From positions 34,903 through 98,902 of the forward strand of contig JAHDEJ010000016.1 of NCBI GenBank assembly GCA_020628865.1: a stretch of DNA of 64,000 nt. Reading direction: 5' to 3'. This document shows, piece after piece, positions 1-8,758 of the stretch. Position 1 is the stretch's first letter. Each line of letters opens with the position of its first letter. The notes under the pieces are model-generated. The model had not been told where the DNA came from, did no database searches, and worked only from the letters and a program-made list of their open reading frames with translations. The position numbers were made by a program, and so were the translations under genes. This stretch comes from Acidimicrobiales bacterium (GTDB taxonomy: Bacteria > Actinomycetota > Acidimicrobiia > Acidimicrobiales > SHLQ01).

Positions 1-69
1 CCAGGCGGCGGGAAAGGCCCAGTCGGGGGGAATCCAACTCGGCTTGTTCAGCGATTCGAAGAAGGTCAC
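1..69 (-). CDS. TspO/MBR-like protein, N-terminal fragment (runs off window)
   Basis: On the minus strand a GTG at 69 opens a frame that leaves the window at base 1. The 23 visible residues contain the segment LNKPSWIPPDW followed by AFPAAW, which resembles the KPSW-PP-W region of tryptophan-rich TspO/MBR membrane sensors. It starts 7 nt after the stop of the upstream lipoprotein gene and is probably cotranscribed with it. Full TspO proteins carry a first membrane helix before this motif; here that helix would have to lie inside the lipoprotein gene, so a short TspO-like variant is more likely. The identification rests on one short motif. Confidence 0.45.
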   Translation of the reverse strand, partial: MTFFESLNKPSWIPPDWAFPAAW

Positions 70-76
70 CGGAAGC

Positions 77-946
77 TCACGTGATTTCGATGGAGTGCGC
101 GATGCAGCGGGCGGTTGCGGCGTCGGCGGTCGGGTGTTCGATCAGGAGGGTCAGCGCATTCCACTCGCCGGCCTCCAACGAGATCCTCGGCACGTACACG
201 GCGAGTCGCTGGCCGCGGTCGGAGTGCATGCCGACGTGGGCGTCGTGGGCGACGAATGTCCGCACGCTGTTCGCGTCGTGCACGGGCTCGGAGTACCAGC
301 CGTAGTCCCACGTCACCACGATGTCGTCGCTTCGCCATTCGGCGATCTCGGAGTCGACCCCTTCCGCACTTCGGTCTTCGAGCTCGGGTGGGAGCAGAAG
401 GGCGAAGCCGGAGGCACCGGCGGTCTGCCAGCCGTCGAGGTCACAGTCGCTGATGTCGGCGGGGACCACGTCGTCCTCGAACGGCTCGAGCCGGTGAGTG
501 TCGCCGGTCGTGTCCGGGCTCCCGCCGACGGGCGAGAAGCGGGCCGACCACATCTGCAACGCCCCGGTCGAGGTGTCGAAGCGCGCCACGTGTTCGTCGT
601 ACTGCCCGTGGCCGAGCGTTCGCCTGAGCTCGGCGATGGCGTCCGCCATGGTGAGCCCATCACTGTCTCTGGACAGCGCGAACGGCACCCCGTCGACCAC
701 CGCGGTCTCGCGCTGGACGACGTCGCAGCTGGGGCAGATTTCACTGGAGACGAGGACGTAGCGCTCGGGGCCGGCGGCATCGAACGTCGCCTGCATTTCC
801 GCGAGGACGTCGCGGATTTCGTCCGAACCTCGGAGTTCGCCGTCGGGCGCAGCCGCTTCGGCGGACACCGGAGCTTCGGTGTTGACCTCGGCGCTCGAAC
901 CGCACGCGGTCAGGATGAGGCCGATCATCACGAGCAGTCGACGCAT
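77..946 (-). CDS. lipoprotein of unknown function (DUF6174-like)
   Basis: The 289-residue product begins with MRRLLVMIGLILTAC, a signal peptide ending in a lipobox, so it is probably lipid-anchored outside the membrane. The ATG at 946 was chosen over an upstream in-frame ATG at 967 because it places the charged residues directly before the hydrophobic stretch. A CPSC pair lies about 70 residues into the mature protein, in a context that reminds me of the DUF6174 family (ligand or enzymatic role unknown). The C-terminal half has no motif I recognise. It is third in a leftward run after the oxidoreductase and channel genes and precedes the TspO-like gene. Confidence 0.75.
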   Translation of the reverse strand: MRRLLVMIGLILTACGSSAEVNTEAPVSAEAAAPDGELRGSDEIRDVLAEMQATFDAAGPERYVLVSSEICPSCDVVQRETAVVDGVPFALSRDSDGLTMADAIAELRRTLGHGQYDEHVARFDTSTGALQMWSARFSPVGGSPDTTGDTHRLEPFEDDVVPADISDCDLDGWQTAGASGFALLLPPELEDRSAEGVDSEIAEWRSDDIVVTWDYGWYSEPVHDANSVRTFVAHDAHVGMHSDRGQRLAVYVPRISLEAGEWNALTLLIEHPTADAATARCIAHSIEIT

Positions 947-1000
947 GCCATTCCTTCCCTCCGCCACTCGATGGTAGGACCTGACGTGCGACGGTCGAGG

Positions 1001-2134
1001 TCAGTCGATCCAGCGGCTGATGATCTCCTGGATCTCTCCGGAGGCCTGCAGGTTGGCGAGCGACTGGTTGATCGGCTCTCTCCACGGCGAGTCCTGAGCA
1101 ACGCCGAAGGTCTCGAATTCTTCGTAGAACACCGAGCCCGTCGGAACGATCCCGTGGTCGGGGCCGACGACGGACAGCGAGAACGGGTTGCCGATGACGG
1201 CGTCGATCTCGCCGCTGCTCGCCGCTTCGAAGACGGCGGTCTGGTTCGGGTAGCCGACGACGGTCGCACCCTCCGCCTCGGCATACAGCGCAAAGGTCGT
1301 GCCTTCGACGACACCGACCGGACGGTCGAGCGACGCAAGATCTGTGAAGGGCTCCTGCACCCGGTTCGATGCGAGCACTTCGGTGACCTGCGAGACGAGG
1401 CCGCCCATGAGGAACAGGCTGAAGATCATCGTGAACAGGGCGAGGGCGCGGCCGGTGCGGGACTTCGGGGTCTTGTCGCCGTAGCCGACGGTCGTGGCGG
1501 TGACGGTGGACCACCAGAGCCCATCCCAGATGCCTTCGAGGTAGTTGCGGTCGAAGTCGCCGTCCTCCTCGTGGAGTTTCCGTTCGGCCAGCCAGATGGC
1601 ATGGCCGATGATCACGAGCACGACGAGCGCGCCGAGCAGGAGGAACAACACCTGTCGGTTGAGGAAGGCGCGAAGGATGTTGGTGGAGCCCTCGATTCGT
1701 TCGTGATAGCCGAGCTGGGGTCCGGAGCTGATGACTGCAGAGGTGAAGTCGAACACGGCTTCGCGTTCCGCGGTCGGGGCGAGCGGGGCGACGGCGACAT
1801 CGGCTCCACCAGCACGGACGGTCTCGAGAAGTTCGCCGAACGAGTCGACCCACACGATGTCGTAGTTGATGCCGAGGTCTTCGGCGACCTCGTCCCAAAC
1901 CTCCGCGTAGAAGCCGTCTGCTCGACCATCGTCGTTCACCACGAAGGGTTCGACGTTCGTCATCACGACCGTGACCTCGTCGCTGGGAAGACCAGCGTCT
2001 TGAGCATCGGCGCTCCCCGACAGCAGCACGACGCTTGCCGCAGCAACCACGAGGAGCCGGCCAAGCGTCCGCCGCACAGAGCCGGTGCTCCGATCGGTTC
2101 GAGCGGTTCGATCGCCAGGGTGCTGCACGCTCAT
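1001..2134 (-). CDS. glutamate-receptor-type (GluR0-like) potassium channel
   Basis: This 377-residue protein is a periplasmic solute-binding domain interrupted by an ion-channel pore. A signal peptide (about 1-44) is followed by binding lobe S1 (about 50-150), a membrane helix (about 160-182), a pore loop with the potassium selectivity filter TVGYGD at 215-220, a second helix (about 228-250), and binding lobe S2 (about 260-377). This order matches the bacterial ligand-gated channel GluR0 of Synechocystis. The ATG at 2134 gives a proper signal peptide; the upstream open frame overlaps the oxidoreductase gene. It lies 34 nt downstream of that gene on the same strand. Ligand unknown; potassium selectivity is inferred from the filter. 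Confidence 0.9.
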   Translation of the reverse strand: MSVQHPGDRTARTDRSTGSVRRTLGRLLVVAAASVVLLSGSADAQDAGLPSDEVTVVMTNVEPFVVNDDGRADGFYAEVWDEVAEDLGINYDIVWVDSFGELLETVRAGGADVAVAPLAPTAEREAVFDFTSAVISSGPQLGYHERIEGSTNILRAFLNRQVLFLLLGALVVLVIIGHAIWLAERKLHEEDGDFDRNYLEGIWDGLWWSTVTATTVGYGDKTPKSRTGRALALFTMIFSLFLMGGLVSQVTEVLASNRVQEPFTDLASLDRPVGVVEGTTFALYAEAEGATVVGYPNQTAVFEAASSGEIDAVIGNPFSLSVVGPDHGIVPTGSVFYEEFETFGVAQDSPWREPINQSLANLQASGEIQEIISRWID

Positions 2135-2168
2135 GCAGCGTAGGGCGATCCCCGGCGACCCGCTCGGG

Positions 2169-5100
2169 TCAGGCGAGCTCGGCAGCGACGGCGGAACGGA
2201 ACCGTTCCACGTTCGCGAGCTTGATGTCCTCGTAGCCGCGAACCATGTCGGCGAGGTCAGCGATGCGGATCGCCCGGTCCAGCGCGTTGGACTGATCGAG
2301 GGCGGCATTCACCGCGTTCAGATACTCGGTCGGGAGCGCTCGCTCGACTCGGCGCACCTCCGCCCGACCGAACGGATCCTTTGCCGACCCACGCAGCCGC
2401 TTTCCCCGGGCGAGCGCAGCGATCGCCGGTGTGGCCCAGGCGCCGATGGTGATCTTCCGTTCCATGCCCAGTGCCCGAAGCATCGGTGGATGCAGCTTCC
2501 AGGCGACCGCGCCACCGGATGTCGCCATTTCGTTGGCCGCCGCGTTGCCCTCTGGATCGAGCATCAGCCGGGCCACCTCGTACTCATCCTTGTATGCGGT
2601 GAGCTTGAAGAGCCCTTCGGCGACGGCAGCGAGCAGCCGGTCGGATCCAACGTCGAGTGTGTGTTCGCGCTCCGAGATTGCGTCGAGTCGATCGAACCAC
2701 TCGGTCGCGGTGTGGGCCGAGCCCCACGCTTCGAGCTCCACCGCGAGCCGGTCGATCCGGGCTCGAAGGGTTCCGGTCACGCCCAGCCGATCGAGTCGCA
2801 CGGTGTGCATTTCGACCACGCCGGCCGGCGAATCGCTGGTGTGTCCACCGGCGGCAGCGGCGACCGCGGCCGGATCGTCGACCTGTACCCGACCCCATCG
2901 GAAGGCGGCGATGTTTGCATCGACGGCGACGCCGTTGAGTCGGATGGCTTCCTCGAGATGGTCGGGATCGATCGGCAGTGCGCCCGCCTGAACGGCCATG
3001 CCGACGACGAAGATGTTTGCGGTGGTCGAGCTGCCGAACAGCGAGGTCGTCCGCTCCTGTGCGTCGGCCCAGTGATGTCCGGCTCGCGTCCAGCCGGCGA
3101 TGGTCGCCTCGAGCTCGTCGGCGCTCGGCATGGCCAGCGCCGGGTCGGTGATCATTGCGCCGGTCGGTGTGGCCGAGGTCGAGCCGACCACCACGGTGCG
3201 ATCGTCGTCGGCCGTCAGGAGGCCCTTCGCCGATGCGGCGACGAGCTGGTCGAACGCCAGCAGGAGATGGGCCTGCGCCTCGCCCAGTCGGTTGGTGAAG
3301 GACGGACCACTCCGCGAGAGACGGACGTCGCTCACGACCGGGCCGGCTTTCTGAGAGAGGCCGATCTGATCGAGACCACGGACGTCGTAGCCGTCGAGCA
3401 TGGCTGCGGTGCCGATGACCTGGGCGACGGTCACCACGCCGGTGCCACCGATTCCGGTGATGCGCATGGCGAAGTCGTCGGTGGGCACCACGATGCGGGG
3501 TGCCGGCGTCGATGGTGGTTCGGCTGCGCTCGGGGCGGCGGCCTCCGGCGCGGACGCAGCGGTGCGATCGGGAAGGACCCGACCGAGCATCCGGGCGATG
3601 CGGCCCGGAGGTTCGGTGGACACGGTCATGAAGGAAGGGCAGTCGCCCTCGAGACAGCTGAAGTCGAGGTTGCAGGTGGTCTGGTCGATGACGGTCTTGC
3701 GACCGAACTCAGTATCGAGCGGCTGGACCGACAGGCAATTGGACACCTGGCCGCAGTCGCCGCATCCCTCACAGATTCGATGGTTGATCACGACCCGCTG
3801 ATTCGGTGTTTCGACGAGTCCCCGCTTGCGAGCCCGGCGAGCCTCGGCCGCGCACGCCTGGTCGTGGATGAGAATCGTGGTGCCGGGAATCGTGGCGAGG
3901 TGTTCCTGCGCTTCGATCAGACGGGTTCGGTCCCACACGTCAACGCCGCGGGGAAGATCGAGCGCACGGGTCCGGTCCGGTTCATCGCTGGTGATCAACA
4001 CCTTTGCGGCGCCCTGGGTCTGGAGCATCGAAGCGATCTCGGCCACGCCGAGCTGACCTTCGGGGTCCTGGCCGCCGGTCATGGCGACCGTTCCGTTGTG
4101 CAGGATCTTGTAGGTGATGTCGACACCGGAGGCGATCGCCGCCTGCACGGCGAGCTGGCCGGAGTGGAAGAACGTGCCGTCGCCCAGGTTCTGGATGAGG
4201 TGTGGAGTCTCGACGAAGTCTGACATCCCGATCCACTGGGTGCCTTCGTTGCCCATGCAGGTGAGGCCGGCGATCTCCCCGACCCGGTCTTCGTCCATCA
4301 GCAGAGTCATCGTGTGGCAGCCGATACCGGCGCCGACGAGTGATCCGTCGGGGACCTCAGTGCTTCGGTTGTGGGGACAGCCGGAGCAGAAGAAGGGCGA
4401 GCGCTCGGCGCCGCCAACCGAAATGGGGATGCGGATTCGTTCCTTCTTCGCAGGAGCGAGGCGATCGGCGACACGGGGCTCGAGCCGGCTTCGCAGAATC
4501 GGCACGATTCCGTCGGCGTCGAGAGCTCCCCACGATGGCAGGAGGTTCCGTCCGTCTTCGTCCTGCTTGCCGACCACGATGGGCCGATCGGGCATCGAGT
4601 ACAGCGCGTCCTTGAGGAGGCTCTCGATGTTCGGCTGCTTCTCCTCGATGACGAAGATCTGATCGAGGCCGCGTGCGAACGATCGCATCGTCGCCTGGTT
4701 GAAGGGCATGGGCATGCCCATCTTCAGCAGACGGATTCCGGCGTTGGCGATGGCCGCATCGTCGACGAGGCCGAGCCGAGCGAGCGCTTCGCGAACCTCG
4801 CGATAGGTGATGCCGGAGGCGATCAGCCCGATCCAGGCATCCGCGGGGTTGACCGTGACGTGGTTGAGCTTGTTGTCGGCCGCGTAGGTGCGGGCGAGCT
4901 CGTAGCGAATCTCGATGATCTCGCGTTCGATGTCGACCGTGTGCGGTGTGAGCAGTTGGCCGTCCGGCACGTGGTGGTAGGGCTGGCCGTCGAGCAGCGG
5001 GATGATCGGCTGGACGCGGTCGGGGTCGAGTTCCACGTTGGCCGTCGCATCCGCCACGTCGGCGACGATCTTGAGCGCCGACCACAGACCGGTTGCCCGG

Positions 5101-5687
5101 CTGAGGGCGATGGCGTGGCGACCGAGGTCCAGCGCTTCAGCGGGATCGCCGGGGTAGAGCAGCGGCATGTGCATGTCGGAGAGCAGGCCGGCAGATGACG
5201 AGGGCACGGTCGAGGACTTTGCGTTGGGGTCGTCGCCGACGATGGCGATCGCGCCACCGTGCATGGACGTGCCGGCGTAGACGGCGTGGCGGAGGGCGTC
5301 GGCCGCCCGGTCGACGCCGGGGGCCTTTCCGTACCAGATGCCGACGACGCCGTCGTGGGTGGCGTCGGGCCTCGAAGCTGCGAGCTGCGAGCCCATCACC
5401 GCGGTGGCCGCGTACTCCTCGTTCATCCCCTGCTTGAAGACGACCGGCAGGTCGGGTTCGGTGCGGCTGGCCATGACCACCGCTTCGCCGTAGCCGCCGA
5501 GGGGCGACCCCTGGTATCCGGACACGAACGCCGCAGTGTTCCGTCCGGCTCGCCGGTCGGCCCGGAGCTGTTCGAGCGGCAATCGGGCGAGGGCCTGGAT
5601 GCCCGTCAGGAAGACGGTGCCCTCGTCGGCTCGGAATCGATCCTCGAGGCGATACGTGCGGTCGACTGGCTCTTCGATGATGGCCAT
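2169..5687 (-). CDS. indolepyruvate ferredoxin oxidoreductase, single-chain
   Basis: The 1172-residue protein oxidatively decarboxylates arylpyruvates (indolepyruvate, phenylpyruvate) to the aryl-acetyl-CoA, reducing ferredoxin; such enzymes act in aromatic amino-acid breakdown in the cytoplasm. The N-terminal pyrimidine-binding part has SGYQGSPLGGYG near 57-67, and a thiamine-diphosphate region lies around 430-560 with CSGCPHN at 434-440. Iron-sulfur ligands appear as C639, C642, C645, C651 and C672, C678, C683. The gamma-type domain starts near GIGGTGVV (about 740). Length fits the fused IorA/IorB family. The Lrp-type regulator is divergent upstream, consistent with amino-acid-responsive control. 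The precise 2-oxo acid is not determined by sequence alone. Confidence 0.92.
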   Translation of the reverse strand: MAIIEEPVDRTYRLEDRFRADEGTVFLTGIQALARLPLEQLRADRRAGRNTAAFVSGYQGSPLGGYGEAVVMASRTEPDLPVVFKQGMNEEYAATAVMGSQLAASRPDATHDGVVGIWYGKAPGVDRAADALRHAVYAGTSMHGGAIAIVGDDPNAKSSTVPSSSAGLLSDMHMPLLYPGDPAEALDLGRHAIALSRATGLWSALKIVADVADATANVELDPDRVQPIIPLLDGQPYHHVPDGQLLTPHTVDIEREIIEIRYELARTYAADNKLNHVTVNPADAWIGLIASGITYREVREALARLGLVDDAAIANAGIRLLKMGMPMPFNQATMRSFARGLDQIFVIEEKQPNIESLLKDALYSMPDRPIVVGKQDEDGRNLLPSWGALDADGIVPILRSRLEPRVADRLAPAKKERIRIPISVGGAERSPFFCSGCPHNRSTEVPDGSLVGAGIGCHTMTLLMDEDRVGEIAGLTCMGNEGTQWIGMSDFVETPHLIQNLGDGTFFHSGQLAVQAAIASGVDITYKILHNGTVAMTGGQDPEGQLGVAEIASMLQTQGAAKVLITSDEPDRTRALDLPRGVDVWDRTRLIEAQEHLATIPGTTILIHDQACAAEARRARKRGLVETPNQRVVINHRICEGCGDCGQVSNCLSVQPLDTEFGRKTVIDQTTCNLDFSCLEGDCPSFMTVSTEPPGRIARMLGRVLPDRTAASAPEAAAPSAAEPPSTPAPRIVVPTDDFAMRITGIGGTGVVTVAQVIGTAAMLDGYDVRGLDQIGLSQKAGPVVSDVRLSRSGPSFTNRLGEAQAHLLLAFDQLVAASAKGLLTADDDRTVVVGSTSATPTGAMITDPALAMPSADELEATIAGWTRAGHHWADAQERTTSLFGSSTTANIFVVGMAVQAGALPIDPDHLEEAIRLNGVAVDANIAAFRWGRVQVDDPAAVAAAAGGHTSDSPAGVVEMHTVRLDRLGVTGTLRARIDRLAVELEAWGSAHTATEWFDRLDAISEREHTLDVGSDRLLAAVAEGLFKLTAYKDEYEVARLMLDPEGNAAANEMATSGGAVAWKLHPPMLRALGMERKITIGAWATPAIAALARGKRLRGSAKDPFGRAEVRRVERALPTEYLNAVNAALDQSNALDRAIRIADLADMVRGYEDIKLANVERFRSAVAAELA

Positions 5688-5756
5688 TGCTGCTCCCGAT
5701 CGTTGCGCGAACTCTCTTCTTGACTATCGGTTGAACGGGTCCGAATCCAGCGCGCC

Positions 5757-5801
5757 GAACGAAATTCAGCCTGAGGATCTCCATCCGTATATTCTTCGTT
5801 C
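5757..5801. promoter_or_regulatory. inverted repeat in divergent promoter region, possible Lrp operator
   Basis: GAACGAA at 5757-5763 and its exact complement TTCGTTC at 5795-5801 flank an AT-richer stretch in the 156-nt gap between the oxidoreductase and the Lrp/AsnC regulator. Lrp-family proteins usually bind imperfect palindromes upstream of their own and neighbouring genes. The two arms are short and separated by 31 nt, so this is a suggestion only. Confidence 0.3.
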
Positions 5802-5843
5802 CATGGCGCATGATTTGATCGCATTCCGAACGGACGTCGGCCG

Positions 5844-6320
5844 ATGACCGAACGCCTGACCGACGACGCCGACCTCGTTCTTCTGCGCGAGCTGCAGGGC
5901 AACGCCCGGCAGACCAATCGAGCACTCGCCGAAACGGCGCGGTTGGCGCCGTCCACCACGCTGGCCCGAGTTCGGGAGCTGGAGCGCAGCGGAGCGATCA
6001 ACGGCTACCACGCCGACGTCGACCTTGCGGCCCTCGGCCGCGGCTTGCAGGCCCTCGTCTTCGTGCGGCTCCAGCCCAAGAGCGACGAGGTGATCGAGGG
6101 GTTTCTCGACCACATGTGGTCGCTGCCGGAGACGATCGGCCTGCATCTCATCACCGGGATCGAAGACGCGGTGATTCACCTGGCAGTCGCGGACGCCGAC
6201 GCGCTCCAGCGGGTCATCCTCACGAAGATCAGCAGCTTCCCGGGCGTGTTCGACGAACGCACCTCGCTGCTCTTCGAGCATCGCCGAAAGCGCGTGGTCG
6301 AACCGATCGAAGCCGGCTGA
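5844..6320 (+). CDS. Lrp/AsnC family transcriptional regulator
   Basis: The 158-residue protein has an N-terminal helix-turn-helix (about 8-55, including NARQTNRALAETARLAPSTT) and a C-terminal RAM ligand-binding domain (about 68-145). Lrp/AsnC proteins sense amino acids or their derivatives and control transport and degradation genes. It is divergently placed from the indolepyruvate oxidoreductase, the likeliest target. The ATG at 5844 gives the usual family length. The effector is probably an aromatic amino acid or its keto acid, inferred only from the neighbour. Confidence 0.92.
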   Translation: MTERLTDDADLVLLRELQGNARQTNRALAETARLAPSTTLARVRELERSGAINGYHADVDLAALGRGLQALVFVRLQPKSDEVIEGFLDHMWSLPETIGLHLITGIEDAVIHLAVADADALQRVILTKISSFPGVFDERTSLLFEHRRKRVVEPIEAG

Positions 6321-6328
6321 CGACGGTC

Positions 6329-6613
6329 CTATGGCAGGGCGAGTCGCTGCGGCGATCCCTGGACGACGATCATCCCCTCGGCTTCGAGATGGAGCTTGAC
6401 GGTTGTCGCGTACCAGAGCATCGAACGATCCGCCCACAGCTCGGCCGGGGTTCGACGCTCGATCTCCTCGTGCATCTGCGCATTGGTGAGTTCGCCCTCG
6501 TCGGCGAGCCCATCGAGGATGGCGTCTCGCACCGGCTCGTAGATCGCCCGATCGATTCGCATGTCGTCCCGACCGGTGTTCGGATTCCTCATCATGATCT
6601 TGTCGTCGGCCAT
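6329..6613 (-). CDS. small conserved hypothetical protein (DUF6958-like)
   Basis: A 94-residue soluble protein beginning MADDKIMMRNPNTGRDD. It has a predicted helical body with WADRSMLWYATTVKLHLE and no membrane segment. It resembles small cytoplasmic proteins of unknown function that I associate, without certainty, with DUF6958. The gene is convergent with the Lrp regulator (8-nt gap) and 24 nt downstream of the EamA transporter on the same strand, so it may be cotranscribed with the latter. No function is proposed. Confidence 0.7.
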   Translation of the reverse strand: MADDKIMMRNPNTGRDDMRIDRAIYEPVRDAILDGLADEGELTNAQMHEEIERRTPAELWADRSMLWYATTVKLHLEAEGMIVVQGSPQRLALP

Positions 6614-6637
6614 GCGCCGATCGTAGGCAGGGATGCG

Positions 6638-7558
6638 TCAGCGGCGCAGCGGACGTGGCTTCGACCCGATGCCGGTCTGGCTGGTGACGATCCCGGCGAG
6701 AGCGCCGAGCACCACGAACATCGCGAAGATCTGGATGATCGTGAGCGGCTCGCCGAGCCAGATCCAGGCGGCGGTCGCCGAGACGACGGGGATGAGCAGG
6801 GTGAACGTCGAGCTGATCCAGAGCGGAATCTGCTGGATGGACCAGTTCATCATCGAGTGTCCGAGGAGCCCGGCGCCGAAGGCGAGAATCACGAGCCACA
6901 GCCAACTTCGTGAATCCGGCCACGACAGGTCCTGGCCGAAGGCGAGCGCCAGCGGGAAGTTGACGGCCCCGGTCCAGAGTGCAGCGCCGATCGTGTACTC
7001 CTGCGAGGACACCCGCTCCTTCGCCCGCTTCGCGAACACGAAGTAGGCGGACCAGGACAGCAGCGCGCCGATCGACAGGAGGTCGCCGACGAGATCTCGA
7101 CCGGCCTCCTCCGCTCCGGACAGAACGACGGCGGCGACGCCGGCGATGGCGACGAGGCCGAGCAGCACATCCCGGCGGACGATGCGCTCGCCGAAGAAGC
7201 GGGCTGCGACGATGGAGACGACGATCGGCTGGAGGGCACCGATGACGGTGGCGTTGGCAACAGACGTGAGCTTGATCGCAGAGAAGAAGAAGGCGACATC
7301 TGCGCCGAGGGCCAGCCCTCCCCAGAAGGACTCCCGGAGGACGCGCACGGTGATGGGCGTTCCGCGCATGGCCATGAACGCAGCCAGCACGATGCCGTAG
7401 AGCGTGAAGCGGTAGGCGCCGATGGCGAGACCGCCCATGTCGATGTCCTTCGCGATGACGCCGGACAACCCCCACGCGGAAACGGCGATGGCGGCAGCGC
7501 CGACGCCCAACGGGTTGATTTGGGTGTCGGACGGCTCGATGGCCGCGCGGTCGTTCAT
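6638..7558 (-). CDS. EamA/DMT superfamily transporter
   Basis: The 306-residue protein has about ten hydrophobic segments arranged as two homologous EamA repeats, the hallmark of drug/metabolite transporters. The first repeat begins around GVGAAAIAVSAWGLSGVIAK and the second around residue 160 with the SIGALLSWSAYFVFAKRAK region. Family members export amino acids, purines or other small metabolites at the inner membrane; the substrate cannot be read from sequence. It is divergent from the agmatinase-family gene across a 125-nt promoter gap, leaving open a link to amine or amino-acid efflux. Confidence 0.88.
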   Translation of the reverse strand: MNDRAAIEPSDTQINPLGVGAAAIAVSAWGLSGVIAKDIDMGGLAIGAYRFTLYGIVLAAFMAMRGTPITVRVLRESFWGGLALGADVAFFFSAIKLTSVANATVIGALQPIVVSIVAARFFGERIVRRDVLLGLVAIAGVAAVVLSGAEEAGRDLVGDLLSIGALLSWSAYFVFAKRAKERVSSQEYTIGAALWTGAVNFPLALAFGQDLSWPDSRSWLWLVILAFGAGLLGHSMMNWSIQQIPLWISSTFTLLIPVVSATAAWIWLGEPLTIIQIFAMFVVLGALAGIVTSQTGIGSKPRPLRR

Positions 7559-7683
7559 CGCCGCACGCTACCGACCGCCCGCCGGCTTCCCTTCCGGTGT
7601 TCGCGTGGGACGACGCTCCCGCTCCGGTCGCGCCCGACCGGGGTGGCTACGATGCCGACGTTGCCGACGTCCGGGAGATAACG

Positions 7684-8733
7684 ATGGACCAGGAGAAGCT
7701 GGAGGCCCTGCGGGCCCGGTTTGGTGAAGGAACACCCGAAGAGATGGAGACGCCCCACTTCGTCGAGGCGTACAACACGCTGTTCGAGGGTGGCAGCAGA
7801 AAGAAGCCGTGGGAGGGGGTGTCCACCTTCCTGGACCTGCCGTACGTGGATGCTGCGCCGGATGCTCCCGAGTTCGCCGAGCTCGATGTTGCGCTGATCG
7901 GCGTGCCGATGGATCTCGGTGTGACGAACCGGCCGGGCGCACGGTTCGGCCCTCGGGCGCTGCGGACGATCGAACGCGTCGGCCCGTACCACCACACCCA
8001 CAACGTGGTTCCGCAGGGCCTGGTGAAGGCCGCCGACGTCGGCGACGTACCGATGCGGAGCCGCTACAGCCTCGAGTCGTGCCACGAGGACATTCGTGCG
8101 TACTACGACATGGTTCGGGATGCCGGCGTGATCCCGCTGTCGGTCGGCGGCGACCACTCGATCACCCAGTCGATCATGGCGGCGATCGGCCGCGACGAGC
8201 CGATGGGCATGATCCACATCGATGCCCATTGCGACACCGCTCCCCCATTGGAGGGCTCGAAGTTCCAGCACGGCGGACCGTTCCGCCAGGCCGTGTTGGA
8301 CGGCGTGCTGGATCCGGACCGGTGCGTGCAGATCGGCATTCGGGGAGCCGCCGAATTCCTGTGGGAGTTCAGTTACGTGAGCGGCATGACGGTCATCCAT
8401 GCCGAGGAGGTGCTGGCCGGCGGTTTGCAACGCACGATCGATCGCATGCTCGAGGTGGTCGGCGACGGCCCGACCTACGTGACGTTCGACGTCGATGGCC
8501 TGGACCCGGTGTTCGCCCCGGGGACCGGCACCCCCGAGGTCGGCGGACTGCAGACCCGCGAGGCCGCGGAGATCATCCGGGCCGCGGCGGGATGCAACCT
8601 GATCGGCGGCGACGTCGTGGAGGTCGCACCGCAGTACGACAGCACGACCAACACCGCCCAGACGGGAGCGCAGATGCTCTTCGAGATCTTCTCGGTTCTG
8701 GCCCTCAGCAACGCTCAGGTGCCTGGCACCTAA
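7684..8733 (+). CDS. agmatinase/ureohydrolase family enzyme
   Basis: The 349-residue enzyme belongs to the arginase/agmatinase superfamily, which hydrolyses guanidino compounds to an amine and urea. The binuclear manganese site is visible as GGDHSI, then IDAHCDT and FDVDGLDP. The ATG at 7684 is preferred over upstream starts because GGGAG lies 6 nt before it. Agmatine, guanidinobutyrate and related compounds are all possible substrates. The last five codons (QVPGT) and the stop are part of a palindromic repeat described separately, so the tail is probably acquired. The gene is convergent with the MocR regulator. Confidence 0.9.
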   Translation: MDQEKLEALRARFGEGTPEEMETPHFVEAYNTLFEGGSRKKPWEGVSTFLDLPYVDAAPDAPEFAELDVALIGVPMDLGVTNRPGARFGPRALRTIERVGPYHHTHNVVPQGLVKAADVGDVPMRSRYSLESCHEDIRAYYDMVRDAGVIPLSVGGDHSITQSIMAAIGRDEPMGMIHIDAHCDTAPPLEGSKFQHGGPFRQAVLDGVLDPDRCVQIGIRGAAEFLWEFSYVSGMTVIHAEEVLAGGLQRTIDRMLEVVGDGPTYVTFDVDGLDPVFAPGTGTPEVGGLQTREAAEIIRAAAGCNLIGGDVVEVAPQYDSTTNTAQTGAQMLFEIFSVLALSNAQVPGT

Positions 8734-8757
8734 CGCCTCCTTAGGTGCCAGGCACCT
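8717..8757. repeat. paired palindromic repeat (REPIN-like doublet), copy 1
   Basis: Two 15-nt near-palindromes, AGGTGCCTGGCACCT (8717-8731) and its complement AGGTGCCAGGCACCT (8743-8757), flank an 11-nt loop. Together they form a large inverted repeat. The left arm supplies the last codons and stop of the agmatinase-family gene; the right arm ends 1 nt before the MocR stop codon. A second copy with the same arms and the same loop length lies at 20063-20103. The doublet may also act as a bidirectional terminator between the convergent genes. Confidence 0.85.
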
Positions 8758-8758
8758 G

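Noticed and set aside
44..2143. Long plus-strand open frame of about 700 codons opposite the lipoprotein and channel genes
   Set aside because: It is antisense to two well-supported genes; its product is compositionally odd (GVGGR, REQGEG-type) with no recognisable domain. Long antisense frames are common in GC-rich DNA.
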